Part shown: positions 7,255-14,469 of the stretch, piece by piece
How positions within the stretch are numbered: the first letter of the stretch is position 1
How the letters are laid out: every line of letters begins with the position of its first letter
Assembly (NCBI GenBank): GCA_050742155.1
Contig: JBOGFC010000048.1
Coordinates: forward strand, 1 to 21,786
Direction of reading: 5' to 3'
Length of the DNA stretch: 21,786 nucleotides
DNA from: JBOGFC01 sp050742155
Lineage (GTDB): Bacteria > Actinomycetota > Acidimicrobiia > Spongiisociales > JALYHC01
Notes under the pieces: model-generated
Told to the model about the DNA's origin: nothing
The model's input: the letters and a program-made list of their open reading frames with translations, nothing else
Database searches by the model: none
Position numbers and translations under genes: made by a program

Positions 7255-8021
7255 ACCCACAGCCTCCGCTTCAGGTTGCGGGCCGCCAGCCACCAGCCCA
7301 CTGCGAACCAGGCGGCCAGGTAGCCGACGTGCAGGGCCGGATGGAGGGCGGTGCCGGTCCCCAGCGCCACTCCCCGGCACAGTTCCACGCCATGCCACAG
7401 GGGGGTGAGGAAGGCGACCGGTTGCAGCCAGCCGGGCAGCTGCCCGACCGGGAAGAAGGTCCCGGAGAAGAGGAAGATCGGCACGATCCCGAAGCGGAAC
7501 AGGGCCGTGAGGCCGGTCGCGTCCTTCAGCGTGGCGCTGTAGGCGGTCACCGGAGCGGCGAAGGCCAGCCCGGTGAGCACCGCCGGGGCCACCGCCGCCA
7601 GGCCGGGGAGGAGCTCCACCGCCCCGAAGGCGGCGGTCACCGTCACGAAGGCGAAGGCGGTCATCAGCAGCCGGACCGTCACCCACCCCAGGTGGCCGTT
7701 CACCAGGTCGCCGGTCCCCACCGGGGTGGCCAGGGCGGTGTGATAGGACTTGGTCCACTTGATGCCGGCCAGCACCGGCCAGGATCCATCCCCGGTCCCC
7801 ACCTGCATGGCCTGGGCGGCCAGCAGGCCCGGGGCGAGGAACACCAGGTAGGGCACCTCCAGCCCGGCCGGCCCCTGGTCCACCAGCGTGCCCAGCCCGA
7901 GACCCATCGCCGCCAGGTAGAGCACCGGGTTGAGAAAGGTGAAGGCCAGGCTGCCCTTCCACACGTGCCGGTAGACGCGGGCCTGACCCTCCAGCACCCG
8001 CAGGGCCATCGGGGTGGCCAT
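7251..8021 (-). CDS. ABC-2 type exporter permease (first of two)
   Basis: This 256-residue protein has about six predicted membrane helices. It aligns by eye with the downstream permease: QARVYRHVWKGSLAFTFLNP, then LYLAAMGLGLGTLV, KSYHTALATPVGTGDLVNG and IFLFSGTFFPVGQLP match the equivalent segments there. The ATG at 8021 shares one base with the ATPase stop (TGATG), and its own stop overlaps the next permease start, so the three genes are translationally coupled. It would supply one half of the membrane channel of the exporter. The two permeases share hydrophobic pattern and motifs but differ in many residues, so the duplication is old rather than recent. Confidence 0.88.
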   Translation of the reverse strand: MATPMALRVLEGQARVYRHVWKGSLAFTFLNPVLYLAAMGLGLGTLVDQGPAGLEVPYLVFLAPGLLAAQAMQVGTGDGSWPVLAGIKWTKSYHTALATPVGTGDLVNGHLGWVTVRLLMTAFAFVTVTAAFGAVELLPGLAAVAPAVLTGLAFAAPVTAYSATLKDATGLTALFRFGIVPIFLFSGTFFPVGQLPGWLQPVAFLTPLWHGVELCRGVALGTGTALHPALHVGYLAAWFAVGWWLAARNLKRRLWV

Positions 8022-8947
8022 CACTCCACCAAGGTGCGGCCGGTGAGGCGCAGGAACACGTCCTCCAAGGTGCTGCGCCGCACCAGCGTGCTCTCCGGCC
8101 GGATCCCCCGCTCCTGCACCACGCCCAGCGTCCCGTCGGCATCGTCGGTGTAGAGCAGCACCCGGTCGGGCAGCACCTCGGATCGCTTGGCCAGCCCGTC
8201 CAGCCGGCCGACCACTTCCTCCTGCTCCCCGGCGGGGAAGCGGAGCTCCACCACCTCCCGGGTGGAGTGGGCCTGGATAAGGCGGGCGGGAGAGCCCTCC
8301 GCCACGATCTTGCCCTTGTCCATGATCACCAGCCGGTCGCAGAGCTGCTCGGCCTCGTCCATGTAATGGGTGGTGATGATCAGCGTCACCCCCCGCTGCT
8401 TGAGCCCGTAGAGGCGGTCCCACACCAGGTGGCGGGCCTGGGGGTCGAGACCGGTGGTGGGCTCGTCCAAGATGAGCAGCTCCGGCTCGTTCATGAGGCC
8501 CCGGGCGATGGTGAGGCGCCGCTTCATCCCTCCCGAGAGCGGCTCCACCTTGCTGGAGCGCCGCTCGGCCAGCTGCACGAAGGCCAGCAGCTCGGCGATC
8601 CGCTCTTCGATCAGCGGCCGGGGCATATCGTGGTAGCGGCCGTAGATGTAGAGGTTCTCCTCCACGGTCAGCTCGCTGTCCAACGTGTCATCCTGGGGAA
8701 CCACCCCCAGGCGGGCCCGGATCTCGGCCCCATGGGTGGCCGGGTCCCTCCCCAGCACACGCAGATAGCCGTCGGTGACGGGCGAGACCGCCCCGATCAT
8801 CCGCATGGTGGAGGTCTTGCCGGCCCCGTTGGGCCCCAGGAACCCGAACGACTCGCCGGGCCAGATGCCGAGGTCGATCCCATCGACGGCCGTCAGGTCG
8901 TCGAAGCGCTTGGTGAGGCGCTGGGCTTCCACGAGAGGCTCGGACAT
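8021..8947 (-). CDS. ABC-2 exporter ATP-binding protein (NodI/DrrA-like)
   Basis: This 308-residue cytoplasmic ATPase powers the exporter formed by the next two genes. It shows Walker A GPNGAGKTS (38-46), Q-loop PQDD (84-87), signature LSGGM (137-141), Walker B LLILDEP (157-163), D-loop GLDPQ, and H-loop TTHYMDEAEQL. A C-terminal extension of about 80 residues (EVVELRFPAGEQEE to SSTLEDVFLRLTGRTL-like ending) is typical of DrrA/NodI-type export ATPases. The ATG at 8947 is chosen because it starts the conserved N-terminus (MSEPLVEAQRLTKRF); a longer open frame to 9169 crosses the divergent promoter region. It is the first gene of the exporter operon and is divergent from the TM-helix protein at 9078. 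The separating 130 bases hold no convincing promoter motif. Confidence 0.92.
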   Translation of the reverse strand: MSEPLVEAQRLTKRFDDLTAVDGIDLGIWPGESFGFLGPNGAGKTSTMRMIGAVSPVTDGYLRVLGRDPATHGAEIRARLGVVPQDDTLDSELTVEENLYIYGRYHDMPRPLIEERIAELLAFVQLAERRSSKVEPLSGGMKRRLTIARGLMNEPELLILDEPTTGLDPQARHLVWDRLYGLKQRGVTLIITTHYMDEAEQLCDRLVIMDKGKIVAEGSPARLIQAHSTREVVELRFPAGEQEEVVGRLDGLAKRSEVLPDRVLLYTDDADGTLGVVQERGIRPESTLVRRSTLEDVFLRLTGRTLVE

Positions 8948-9077
8948 GCGGCGGTCCACGATAGAGGGTCGCTCGGGACGGGCCGCCCGGCTTTTCCGGA
9001 GGCGACACCGAAGGCGGCGACCTTCTAGGGTGGCCGGCGAGTGGGGGCCGCGGGGCCTCGTGGTCGAGGAGGTGGAC

Positions 9078-9851
9078 ATGTTCCAAGTCGACGGCTTTCG
9101 GGATGGCCTGCAGCAGGCCTGGCAGCGGGTGGCGTTCTTCGTCCCCAAGTTCCTCGTCTTCCTGCTCATCCTGGTGGTGGGCTACATCGTGGCCAGGATC
9201 ATCGCCCAGGTGGTGGAGAGGGTGCTGGAGCGGATCGGCTTCGACCGGGCCGCCGAGCGGGGCGTGGTGCGGAGGGCGCTCGAGCGGACCCCCTACGACG
9301 CCAGCGACTTCCTGGCCAAGCTGGTCTTCTACCTGGTCTTCCTCTTCGTCCTGCAGCTGGCCTTCGGAGTGTTCGGTCCCAACCCGGTGAGCGCGCTGCT
9401 GGAAGGGGTGATCGCCTACCTGCCCAAGGTGTTCGCGGCGATCGTCATCATCGTGGTGGCCTCGGCCATCGCCGCCGCGGTCCGGGACGTGGTCGACACC
9501 GCCCTCAGCAACCTCAGCTACGGGCACCTGCTGGCCACCGGCGCGGCGGTGGCCATCCTGACGGTGGGCATCTTCGCCGCCCTGGACCAGCTGGAGATCG
9601 CCGAGGACATCATCAACGCCCTGTTCATCGCCATCCTCGCCCTGGTGGTCGGCTCGGCCATCATCGCCATCGGCGGTGGCGGGGTGATCCCCATGCGGGC
9701 CAAGTGGGAACAGGCGCTCCGTCGCCTGGAGACCGAGTTCCCCCGCGTCCAGGAGGAGGCCAGCGCCGCCGGGAGCGAGCCCCCCAAGCGGCCGAGCAGG
9801 CGGAGGATGAAACCCGCTCCCCCGGACACCCAGGAAACCCAGGAGATATAG
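9078..9851 (+). CDS. CmpX/MscS-like conserved TM-helix membrane protein
   Basis: This 257-residue membrane protein has about five predicted helices, at about 18-45, 74-100, 108-140, 152-172 and 178-205. It has the pattern of the conserved TM-helix repeat family (PF05552-type) found in CmpX-like proteins related to mechanosensitive channels. The stretches VVGYIVARIIAQVVERVLE and AAAVRDVVDTALSN, amphipathic helices following a TM segment, appear in two similar blocks, and LVVGSAIIAIGGGGVIPMR ends the membrane part. A charged Pro-rich tail of about 50 residues follows. There is no MscS-type beta domain, so channel gating is not established. The ATG at 9078 is preceded by GAGGAGG at good spacing. 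The gene ends just before a palindromic repeat cluster. A role in envelope stress or osmoadaptation is only a guess from the family. Confidence 0.8.
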   Translation: MFQVDGFRDGLQQAWQRVAFFVPKFLVFLLILVVGYIVARIIAQVVERVLERIGFDRAAERGVVRRALERTPYDASDFLAKLVFYLVFLFVLQLAFGVFGPNPVSALLEGVIAYLPKVFAAIVIIVVASAIAAAVRDVVDTALSNLSYGHLLATGAAVAILTVGIFAALDQLEIAEDIINALFIAILALVVGSAIIAIGGGGVIPMRAKWEQALRRLETEFPRVQEEASAAGSEPPKRPSRRRMKPAPPDTQETQEI

Positions 9852-9855
9852 GAGC

Positions 9856-9935
9856 CCTCCCCCCAACCCCCTCCCGGGGGGAGGGGGAGATCCGCTCCCA
9901 ACCCCCTCCCGGGGGGGAAGGGGAGATCCGCTCCC
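9856..9935. repeat. REP-like palindromic repeat, two tandem units
   Basis: Two direct copies of a 35/36-base unit (9865-9899 and 9900-9935) lie back to back. Each contains CCCCCTCCC-N3/4-GGGAGGGGG-like arms (first copy 9867-9875 and 9879-9887) followed by GAGATCCGCTCCC. The second copy differs by a small indel and a base change. The cluster fills most of the gap between the TM-helix protein and the DMT transporter. Similar units recur at 10836, 13033, 17994 and 21766. Confidence 0.85.
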
Positions 9936-9969
9936 AAACTGCGGTTCAGCTGGCCGCCAGAATGCGGCC

Positions 9970-10845
9970 ATGACGAGGCTGCTGGCCGTGGCCGGGGTGC
10001 TGGCGATCTCCTTCTCGGCGATCTTCTTCCGACTGGCGGCGGTCTCCCCGGCCACCGCCGCCTTCTTCCGCACCGGCTACGCCGTGCCGGTGCTCTTCAT
10101 CATCTGGGCCCTTTACCGCCGTCGACAGGACCGGCGCAGTCGGTCGGACCGTCTGGTGGCCCTCGGGGCGGGGCTGCTCCTCGCCCTGGACCTGGTCCTC
10201 TGGCATCGGGCCATCGAGCTGATCGGGGCCGGGCTGGGCACCGTGCTGGCCAACACCCAGGTGGTCTTCGTGGGGGCGGCCGCATGGGTGCTCCACCGGG
10301 AGCGCCCCACCCGCCTGGTGGCCTTCATGGTCCCCTTGGTGTTCACCGGCGTCGCCCTCATCTCCGGCTTGGGTAGGGCCGACGCCTACGGTGCCGACCC
10401 CCAGGCGGGGGTGATCTTCGGGGTGGCGGCCGGCGCCTCCTACGCGGGGTTCCTCCTCGCCATCCGGGCCTCCAATCGCGTCCTGGCACCCCCGGCCGGG
10501 CCGCTGCTCGACGCCACCTTCGGGGCCATGCTGGGCACGGTCGCCTTCGGGGTGGTGGACCCCGGCTTCAGTCTGCGCCTCGCCTGGCCGGCCCACGGCT
10601 GGCTGCTCGCCCTGGCGCTGCTGGTACAAGTATTCGGGTGGCTCCTGGTCACCCGTGCCCTGCCCCGCCTGCCCGCCCTGGAGACCTCGGTGATGCTGCT
10701 CCTCCAGCCGATGGCCACGGTCCTCTGGGCTTTCCTGCTCTTCGCCGAGCGGCTGGCCTCCCTGCAGTGGATCGGGGTGCTGCTGGTTCTGGGCGGGGTG
10801 GGGACCCTGATGACACTGGGGAGCGCCCGGGACCCCCCTCCCTAA
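9970..10845 (+). CDS. EamA/DMT-superfamily transporter
   Basis: This 291-residue integral membrane protein of the drug/metabolite transporter superfamily has ten predicted helices in two five-helix EamA halves (about 1-133 and 140-287). Landmarks include FSAIFFRLAAVSPATAAFFR in the first helices, ALDLVLWHRAIELIGAGLGTVLANTQ (at about 75-100, the helix 3-4 region conserved in EamA proteins), and LETSVMLLLQPMATVLWAFLLFAERLASLQWIG with the family's P-x-x-x-x-x-W-x-x-x-x-x-E pattern near the end. Such proteins usually export amino acids, nucleosides or other metabolites; the substrate is not readable here. The ATG at 9970 has only a weak ribosome site. Its TAA stop (10843-10845) is contributed by the first unit of the palindromic repeat cluster that separates it from otsB. 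Confidence 0.88.
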   Translation: MTRLLAVAGVLAISFSAIFFRLAAVSPATAAFFRTGYAVPVLFIIWALYRRRQDRRSRSDRLVALGAGLLLALDLVLWHRAIELIGAGLGTVLANTQVVFVGAAAWVLHRERPTRLVAFMVPLVFTGVALISGLGRADAYGADPQAGVIFGVAAGASYAGFLLAIRASNRVLAPPAGPLLDATFGAMLGTVAFGVVDPGFSLRLAWPAHGWLLALALLVQVFGWLLVTRALPRLPALETSVMLLLQPMATVLWAFLLFAERLASLQWIGVLLVLGGVGTLMTLGSARDPPP

Positions 10846-10934
10846 CCCTCCCCCGAAGGGGGAGGGAATTGCGCGTTGCCTAACGCTCCCCCGAAGGGGG
10901 AGGGAATTGCCCCCCTGAAGGGGGAAGGAATCGC
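10836..10934. repeat. REP-like palindromic repeat, three tandem units, overlapping two gene ends
   Basis: Unit 1 (10841-10872) and unit 2 (10879-10910) are 32-base copies differing at one position. Their arms are CCCTCCCCC-GAA-GGGGGAGGG (10846-10866) and CTCCCCC-GAA-GGGGGAG (10886-10902). A shortened third copy spans 10911-10934. The CCTAA at the head of unit 1 provides the TAA stop of the DMT transporter, and the same bases in unit 2, read backwards, provide the TAG stop of otsB. Confidence 0.88.
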
Positions 10935-11638
10935 TTCGCCCGAGCTCGTGCCAGGCCCCTGAGGAACCGCACCGCCGCGGCTGGATCGGCCAGGCGATAG
11001 GGGGCGAGGGACTCTCCCTCCCCGACCTTGATCCCTACGTCACCTTCCCGGAGCCGGGCAAAGGCGTCCTCGTCGGTGAGATCGTCCCCGAGATAGGCGA
11101 CCACTGACTCCCCCCGGACCTGGTCGAGGGCGCTTCCCTTGTCGGCCTCCACCGCCGAGAGCTCCACCACCTTCTTGCCGTGCTTGAGGGAGGGCGCCGC
11201 GACCCGGCCCAGGGCCTCCAGGAGCTTCTCTAACCGCTCCGGCGCCACCTGTCGGTAGTGGAAGGCCACCCCGGCCGGCTTGACCTCCAGACGGCTCCCG
11301 GCGAACCGGGCGGCGATCTGCTCCAGCTCGGCGACGATCCGATCCCGGCCCTTGGCCGGGGCGGGGGTGAAGCCCGGCTCCGCTCCGTGGCTCCCGATGG
11401 CCCCAATCTCCCCCAGCGGCCCGGTCAGCCGGGTCAGGTCGGCGAGCGCCCGGCCGGAGACGACCATCACCCGTGTCCCCGGGACCTCGGCCAGCCCTCG
11501 CAGCGCCTCGATGGCCCCGGCCTGCGGGAAGGCGCGGGCCGGATCATCCACGATCGGAGAGAGGGTCCCGTCGTAATCGCAGACCACCAGCAGGGAGGGG
11601 GCTCGGGCCAGCTCGGGAAGGGCCCGGAGAGGGTCCAT
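10880..11638 (-). CDS. otsB: trehalose-6-phosphate phosphatase
   Basis: This 252-residue cytoplasmic HAD-superfamily phosphatase removes phosphate from trehalose 6-phosphate, the second step of trehalose synthesis. Motif I is DYDGT (21-25) with nucleophile Asp21, motif II is SGR (61-63), the cap entry is SHGAE (83-87), motif III is Lys167 in VEADKGSAL, and motif IV is GDDLTDEDAF (184-193). The ATG at 11638 shares one base with the otsA stop (TGATG), so the two genes are coupled; a start at 11674 would lie inside otsA. The last 17 or so residues (from about 236, RFLPPSGGQFPPPSGER) are encoded by palindromic repeat DNA and look like a low-complexity addition that replaced the original C-terminus. 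The catalytic domain is complete. Confidence 0.93.
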   Translation of the reverse strand: MDPLRALPELARAPSLLVVCDYDGTLSPIVDDPARAFPQAGAIEALRGLAEVPGTRVMVVSGRALADLTRLTGPLGEIGAIGSHGAEPGFTPAPAKGRDRIVAELEQIAARFAGSRLEVKPAGVAFHYRQVAPERLEKLLEALGRVAAPSLKHGKKVVELSAVEADKGSALDQVRGESVVAYLGDDLTDEDAFARLREGDVGIKVGEGESLAPYRLADPAAAVRFLRGLARARAKRFLPPSGGQFPPPSGER

Positions 11639-13005
11639 CAGCCGCGCAGGGCCTCCAGGTAGGAATCGGCCCACCGGAAGACGTCGTTGGTCCGCACGGT
11701 GCGCCGCAGGGCGGCCATGCGCCGCCGCTTCTCCTCCTCCGGCAGCTCGATGGCGGTCTCCAGGGCCGAGGCCAGGCCGTCGACGTCGAAGGGGTTCACC
11801 TGAACGGCGTGGAGCAGCTCATGGGCGGCGCCGGTGAACTCGGAGAGCACCAGCGCTCCCGAGTCGTCGGTCCTGGTGGCCACGTACTCCTTGGCCACCA
11901 GGTTCATCCCGTCCCGAAGGGGGGTGACCACCATCACGTCGGCCGCCAGGTAATAAGGCACCAGATCCTCGGTCGGCATGCTCCGGTACTGGTAGTGGAC
12001 CGGGACGTGGTCGGGGCGCCCGTAGCGTCCGTTGATTCGGCCCACCAGCTGCTCGATGCGGGTGCGCATCTGGGCGTATTCGGTCTTGAGCTCCCGGCTG
12101 GGCGAGGCGACCTGCACGAAGGCCACGTCTCGGACCAGCTTGGGCCGGCGCTCGAACAGGGTCTCCAGTCCCCGCAGGCGGAGGTCGATCCCCTTCGTGT
12201 AGTCGAGGCGGTCCACGCCAAAGATGATGGTGCGGTGCTCCCCCAGCTGGCGACGGAGCCGCCGGGCCCGGCCGGCCAGCTCGGGAGAGCGGGCCAGGCG
12301 GTCGTAGTAGGCGAAGTCGATGGAGATCGGGAAGTTGTCGACCAGGATCTCCCGCCCCCCGAACTCGAGGGTCCCCCCGGTCCCGGCGGCCGAGGTGAGC
12401 TGGCGAGCGGCTCGCAGGAAGTTCTGGGCGATGAGGCGGGTGTGCAACCCCACCACGTCGGCCCCCATCAGGCCCTCCAGAATCTGCCTTCGCCAGGGGA
12501 GCTGGCCGAAGAGCTCCACCGCCGGGAAGGGGATGTGGAGGAAGAAGCCGATTCGGACATCGGGATGCAGCTCGCGGAGCATGGCCGGCACCAGCTGCAG
12601 CTGGTAGTCGTGCACCCACACCAGGTCCCCGGGCTCGGCGATCTCGGCGGCCACCTCGGCGAAGCGCCGGTTGATCCTCTGGTAGGGGCGCCACCAATGC
12701 CGATGGAACTCAGGCCGACGCACCGCGTCGTGGTAGAGGGGCCACAGGGTGCCGTTGCAGAACCCGTAGTAGTAGTTCTCCATCTCCGTTCGGGTGAGCG
12801 GCACCGGAACTTGGGTGATGCCCTCGTGCTCGAAGGCCTCCGGGGCACTCGAGCCGGCCACCCCGGTCCAGCCCACCCAGGCCCCCTTCGAGTCCTGCAG
12901 CACCGGGGCCAGCGCCGAAACCAGGCCTCCCGGGCTGGTCACCCACTCTCCTCGCTTACGTTCAAGAGGCAGACGATTGGCCACCACGATCAGCTTGCCT
13001 GACAT
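11638..13005 (-). CDS. otsA: trehalose-6-phosphate synthase (GT20)
   Basis: This 455-residue cytoplasmic glycosyltransferase joins a nucleotide-activated glucose to glucose 6-phosphate. GT20 landmarks are NRLP (10-13), SPGGL (24-28), WVGWTG (43-48), NGTLWPLYHD (84-93), HDYQL (132-136), FLHIPFP (155-161), FGVDRLDYTKG (263-273, with the phosphate-contacting Arg and Lys) and LRDGMNLVAKEY (364-375, which binds the sugar nucleotide). The length is normal for bacterial OtsA. The ATG at 13005 begins the conserved KLIVVANRLP strand; the ribosome site before it is weak (GGTGAG). It heads an otsA-otsB pair and is divergent from the DUF3179 lipoprotein. The role is osmoprotection or carbon storage; nothing in the intergenic DNA clearly shows its control. 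Confidence 0.96.
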   Translation of the reverse strand: MSGKLIVVANRLPLERKRGEWVTSPGGLVSALAPVLQDSKGAWVGWTGVAGSSAPEAFEHEGITQVPVPLTRTEMENYYYGFCNGTLWPLYHDAVRRPEFHRHWWRPYQRINRRFAEVAAEIAEPGDLVWVHDYQLQLVPAMLRELHPDVRIGFFLHIPFPAVELFGQLPWRRQILEGLMGADVVGLHTRLIAQNFLRAARQLTSAAGTGGTLEFGGREILVDNFPISIDFAYYDRLARSPELAGRARRLRRQLGEHRTIIFGVDRLDYTKGIDLRLRGLETLFERRPKLVRDVAFVQVASPSRELKTEYAQMRTRIEQLVGRINGRYGRPDHVPVHYQYRSMPTEDLVPYYLAADVMVVTPLRDGMNLVAKEYVATRTDDSGALVLSEFTGAAHELLHAVQVNPFDVDGLASALETAIELPEEEKRRRMAALRRTVRTNDVFRWADSYLEALRG

Positions 13006-13032
13006 GAGCTCACCATAACGGGGTCCAGAGCT

Positions 13033-13061
13033 CCCCCCTCCCTCTGGGAGAGTTGGGAAGG
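13033..13061. repeat. degenerate REP-like palindrome between otsA and the DUF3179 gene
   Basis: The stretch contains CCCTCCC and TCT followed by GGGAG, and its reverse complement (CTTCCC-AA-CTCTCCC-AGA-GGGAGGG) matches the layout of the repeat units at 18031-18061. The arms are shorter and imperfect, so this is probably a decayed copy. It lies in the 101-base divergent intergenic region. Confidence 0.55.
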
Positions 13062-13106
13062 CCTACGAGCTCCGGTCTTGACCCGGTCTGCCAGACTGCG
13101 TTGGCG

Positions 13107-14462
13107 ATGCGCACACCAGCCGCCTCGATGCTTCTCGCACTGGGCGTGGCCTGCAGCGTCGGGAGCGTCCCGCCGACCACCTTCCCCTCAGCCTATCCGC
13201 CCGCCCCGGCCGCCCCCAGCGGGCCGCTCGACTCTCCCCTGCAGCAAGCTGTGGACGACCTGGTGGGGTCGCTGGGCGCCCAGCCTCAGCTCGACGCCAT
13301 AGAGGCTCTGGGCGAAGCAGAGGATCCCCGGGTGGCCTGGGTGCTGGCCGACGTCCTCCGCTTCGCCCTGCCCGCCTCCCCCTTCTACGAAACCCTGGTC
13401 TCCTCCCTCGAGCAGGTGATGGGGATCTCCCTGGTGGAGGAAGTCCCGTGGGTGGAGGCCAGCAACCACCTCATCGCCTGGGACCTGCCCGCACCCCCCG
13501 GCTACCTGGGCTGGAAGCGGGCGGTCTACCTCCTGGTGGAGCCTCGTTGGGAGCCCTTCTTCGATCCCGGGGCGGACATCGACTGGCGCCTGGTGAGCTG
13601 GGGCGGCGTGCTCATCGACGACCGCCCACTGGGGGACCCCGATCCCTGCCCGCGCGGGTGCATCCCCGCCCTGGACGACCCGGGCGTGACACCGGCGGAG
13701 GAAGGAGGGTGGTACCCGGACCACGAGATCGTCTTCGGGCTGGTGATGAACGGCGAGGCCCGCGCCTATCCAAGGAACATCATGGAGGTGCACGAGATGG
13801 TGAACGACACGGTCGGGGGACGCCGGCTGGGCATCCCCTACTGCACGCTCTGCGGCTCTGCCCAGGCCTACCTCACCGACGCGGTCTCCGCCGCCGGGCT
13901 GGAGCCGCTGGTGCTCCGCACCTCGGGGCTGCTGCACCGCTCCAACAAAGTGATGTACGACCTGCGGACCACCTCGATCCTCGACACCTTCACGGGGGAG
14001 GCGGTTTCCGGCCCGCTGGCGGAGCGGGAGGTGACCCTCCCCCAGGTCACCCTGCTCACCAGCACCTGGGGGGAATGGAAGGAGGAGCATCCCGAGACCA
14101 CCATCGTGGCCGAGGATGGAGGCATCGGACGTAGCTACCCGGCCGACCCTCTGGGAGGGCGAGACGATGCGGGGCCCATCTTCCCGATCGGTGACGTGGA
14201 TCCCCGCCTGCCAGTCCAGGAGCAGGTGGTGGGAGTGATCGCTCCCGACGGCACCCCGGTGGCCTTCCCGGCGGCCGGCGCCCGGGCCGCCCTGGCCGAA
14301 GGGCGTCCGGTAACCGTGGGGGGCATTCGGGTGGTGTCCGACGGGGGAGGTCTGCGCGCCGAGAGCGAAGACGGCACCCCACTCCCCTCCCACGAGGCGT
14401 TCTGGTTTGCCTGGAGCCAATTCCATCCCGATACCCTGGTCTGGGCACCGCTCGGGGGCTGA
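13107..14462 (+). CDS. DUF3179 domain lipoprotein
   Basis: This 451-residue exported protein of unknown biochemical function belongs to the DUF3179 family. The N-terminus reads as a lipoprotein signal (MRTP, hydrophobic stretch, LGVAC with Cys16), followed by a Pro/Ala-rich linker to about residue 44. The domain itself (about 110-445) shows the family's YCTLCGS with a CxxC at 246-249, GVMNGEARAYP-type LVMNGEARAYPRNIMEVHEMVND (213-234), FTGEAVSGPL, VTLLTSTWGEWKEEHPETTI, and the closing AFWFAWSQFHPDTLVW (431-446). A second Cys pair occurs at 181/185 (CPRGC). The ATG at 13107 is chosen for the signal peptide; a TTG at 13053 would place charged and polar residues ahead of it. There is no clear ribosome site for either. 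The gene is alone on its strand, convergent with the isomerase gene 7 bases away. Confidence 0.88.
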   Translation: MRTPAASMLLALGVACSVGSVPPTTFPSAYPPAPAAPSGPLDSPLQQAVDDLVGSLGAQPQLDAIEALGEAEDPRVAWVLADVLRFALPASPFYETLVSSLEQVMGISLVEEVPWVEASNHLIAWDLPAPPGYLGWKRAVYLLVEPRWEPFFDPGADIDWRLVSWGGVLIDDRPLGDPDPCPRGCIPALDDPGVTPAEEGGWYPDHEIVFGLVMNGEARAYPRNIMEVHEMVNDTVGGRRLGIPYCTLCGSAQAYLTDAVSAAGLEPLVLRTSGLLHRSNKVMYDLRTTSILDTFTGEAVSGPLAEREVTLPQVTLLTSTWGEWKEEHPETTIVAEDGGIGRSYPADPLGGRDDAGPIFPIGDVDPRLPVQEQVVGVIAPDGTPVAFPAAGARAALAEGRPVTVGGIRVVSDGGGLRAESEDGTPLPSHEAFWFAWSQFHPDTLVWAPLGG

Positions 14463-14469
14463 GTTTCGC

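Noticed and set aside
9010..9025. GAAGG-N6-CCTTC inverted repeat in the gap between the exporter ATPase and the TM-helix gene
   Set aside because: Five-base arms are within chance expectation and no promoter motif adjoins it.
9856..9935. Rho-independent terminator after the TM-helix gene
   Set aside because: The stems are strong, but no T-run follows on either strand and the same units occur inside coding regions, so termination is not their defining role.
8688..10073. 461-codon minus-strand open frame spanning the TM-helix gene and repeats
   Set aside because: It crosses repeat DNA and two real genes in other frames and shows no domain; the plus-strand membrane protein has a ribosome site and clear helices.
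13006..13072. Three GAGCTC hexamers (13006, 13028, 13067) in the otsA/DUF3179 divergent region
   Set aside because: Hexamers are too short, and GC-rich DNA produces them often. The spacing is unequal and no longer shared flank exists, so an operator call is not supported.
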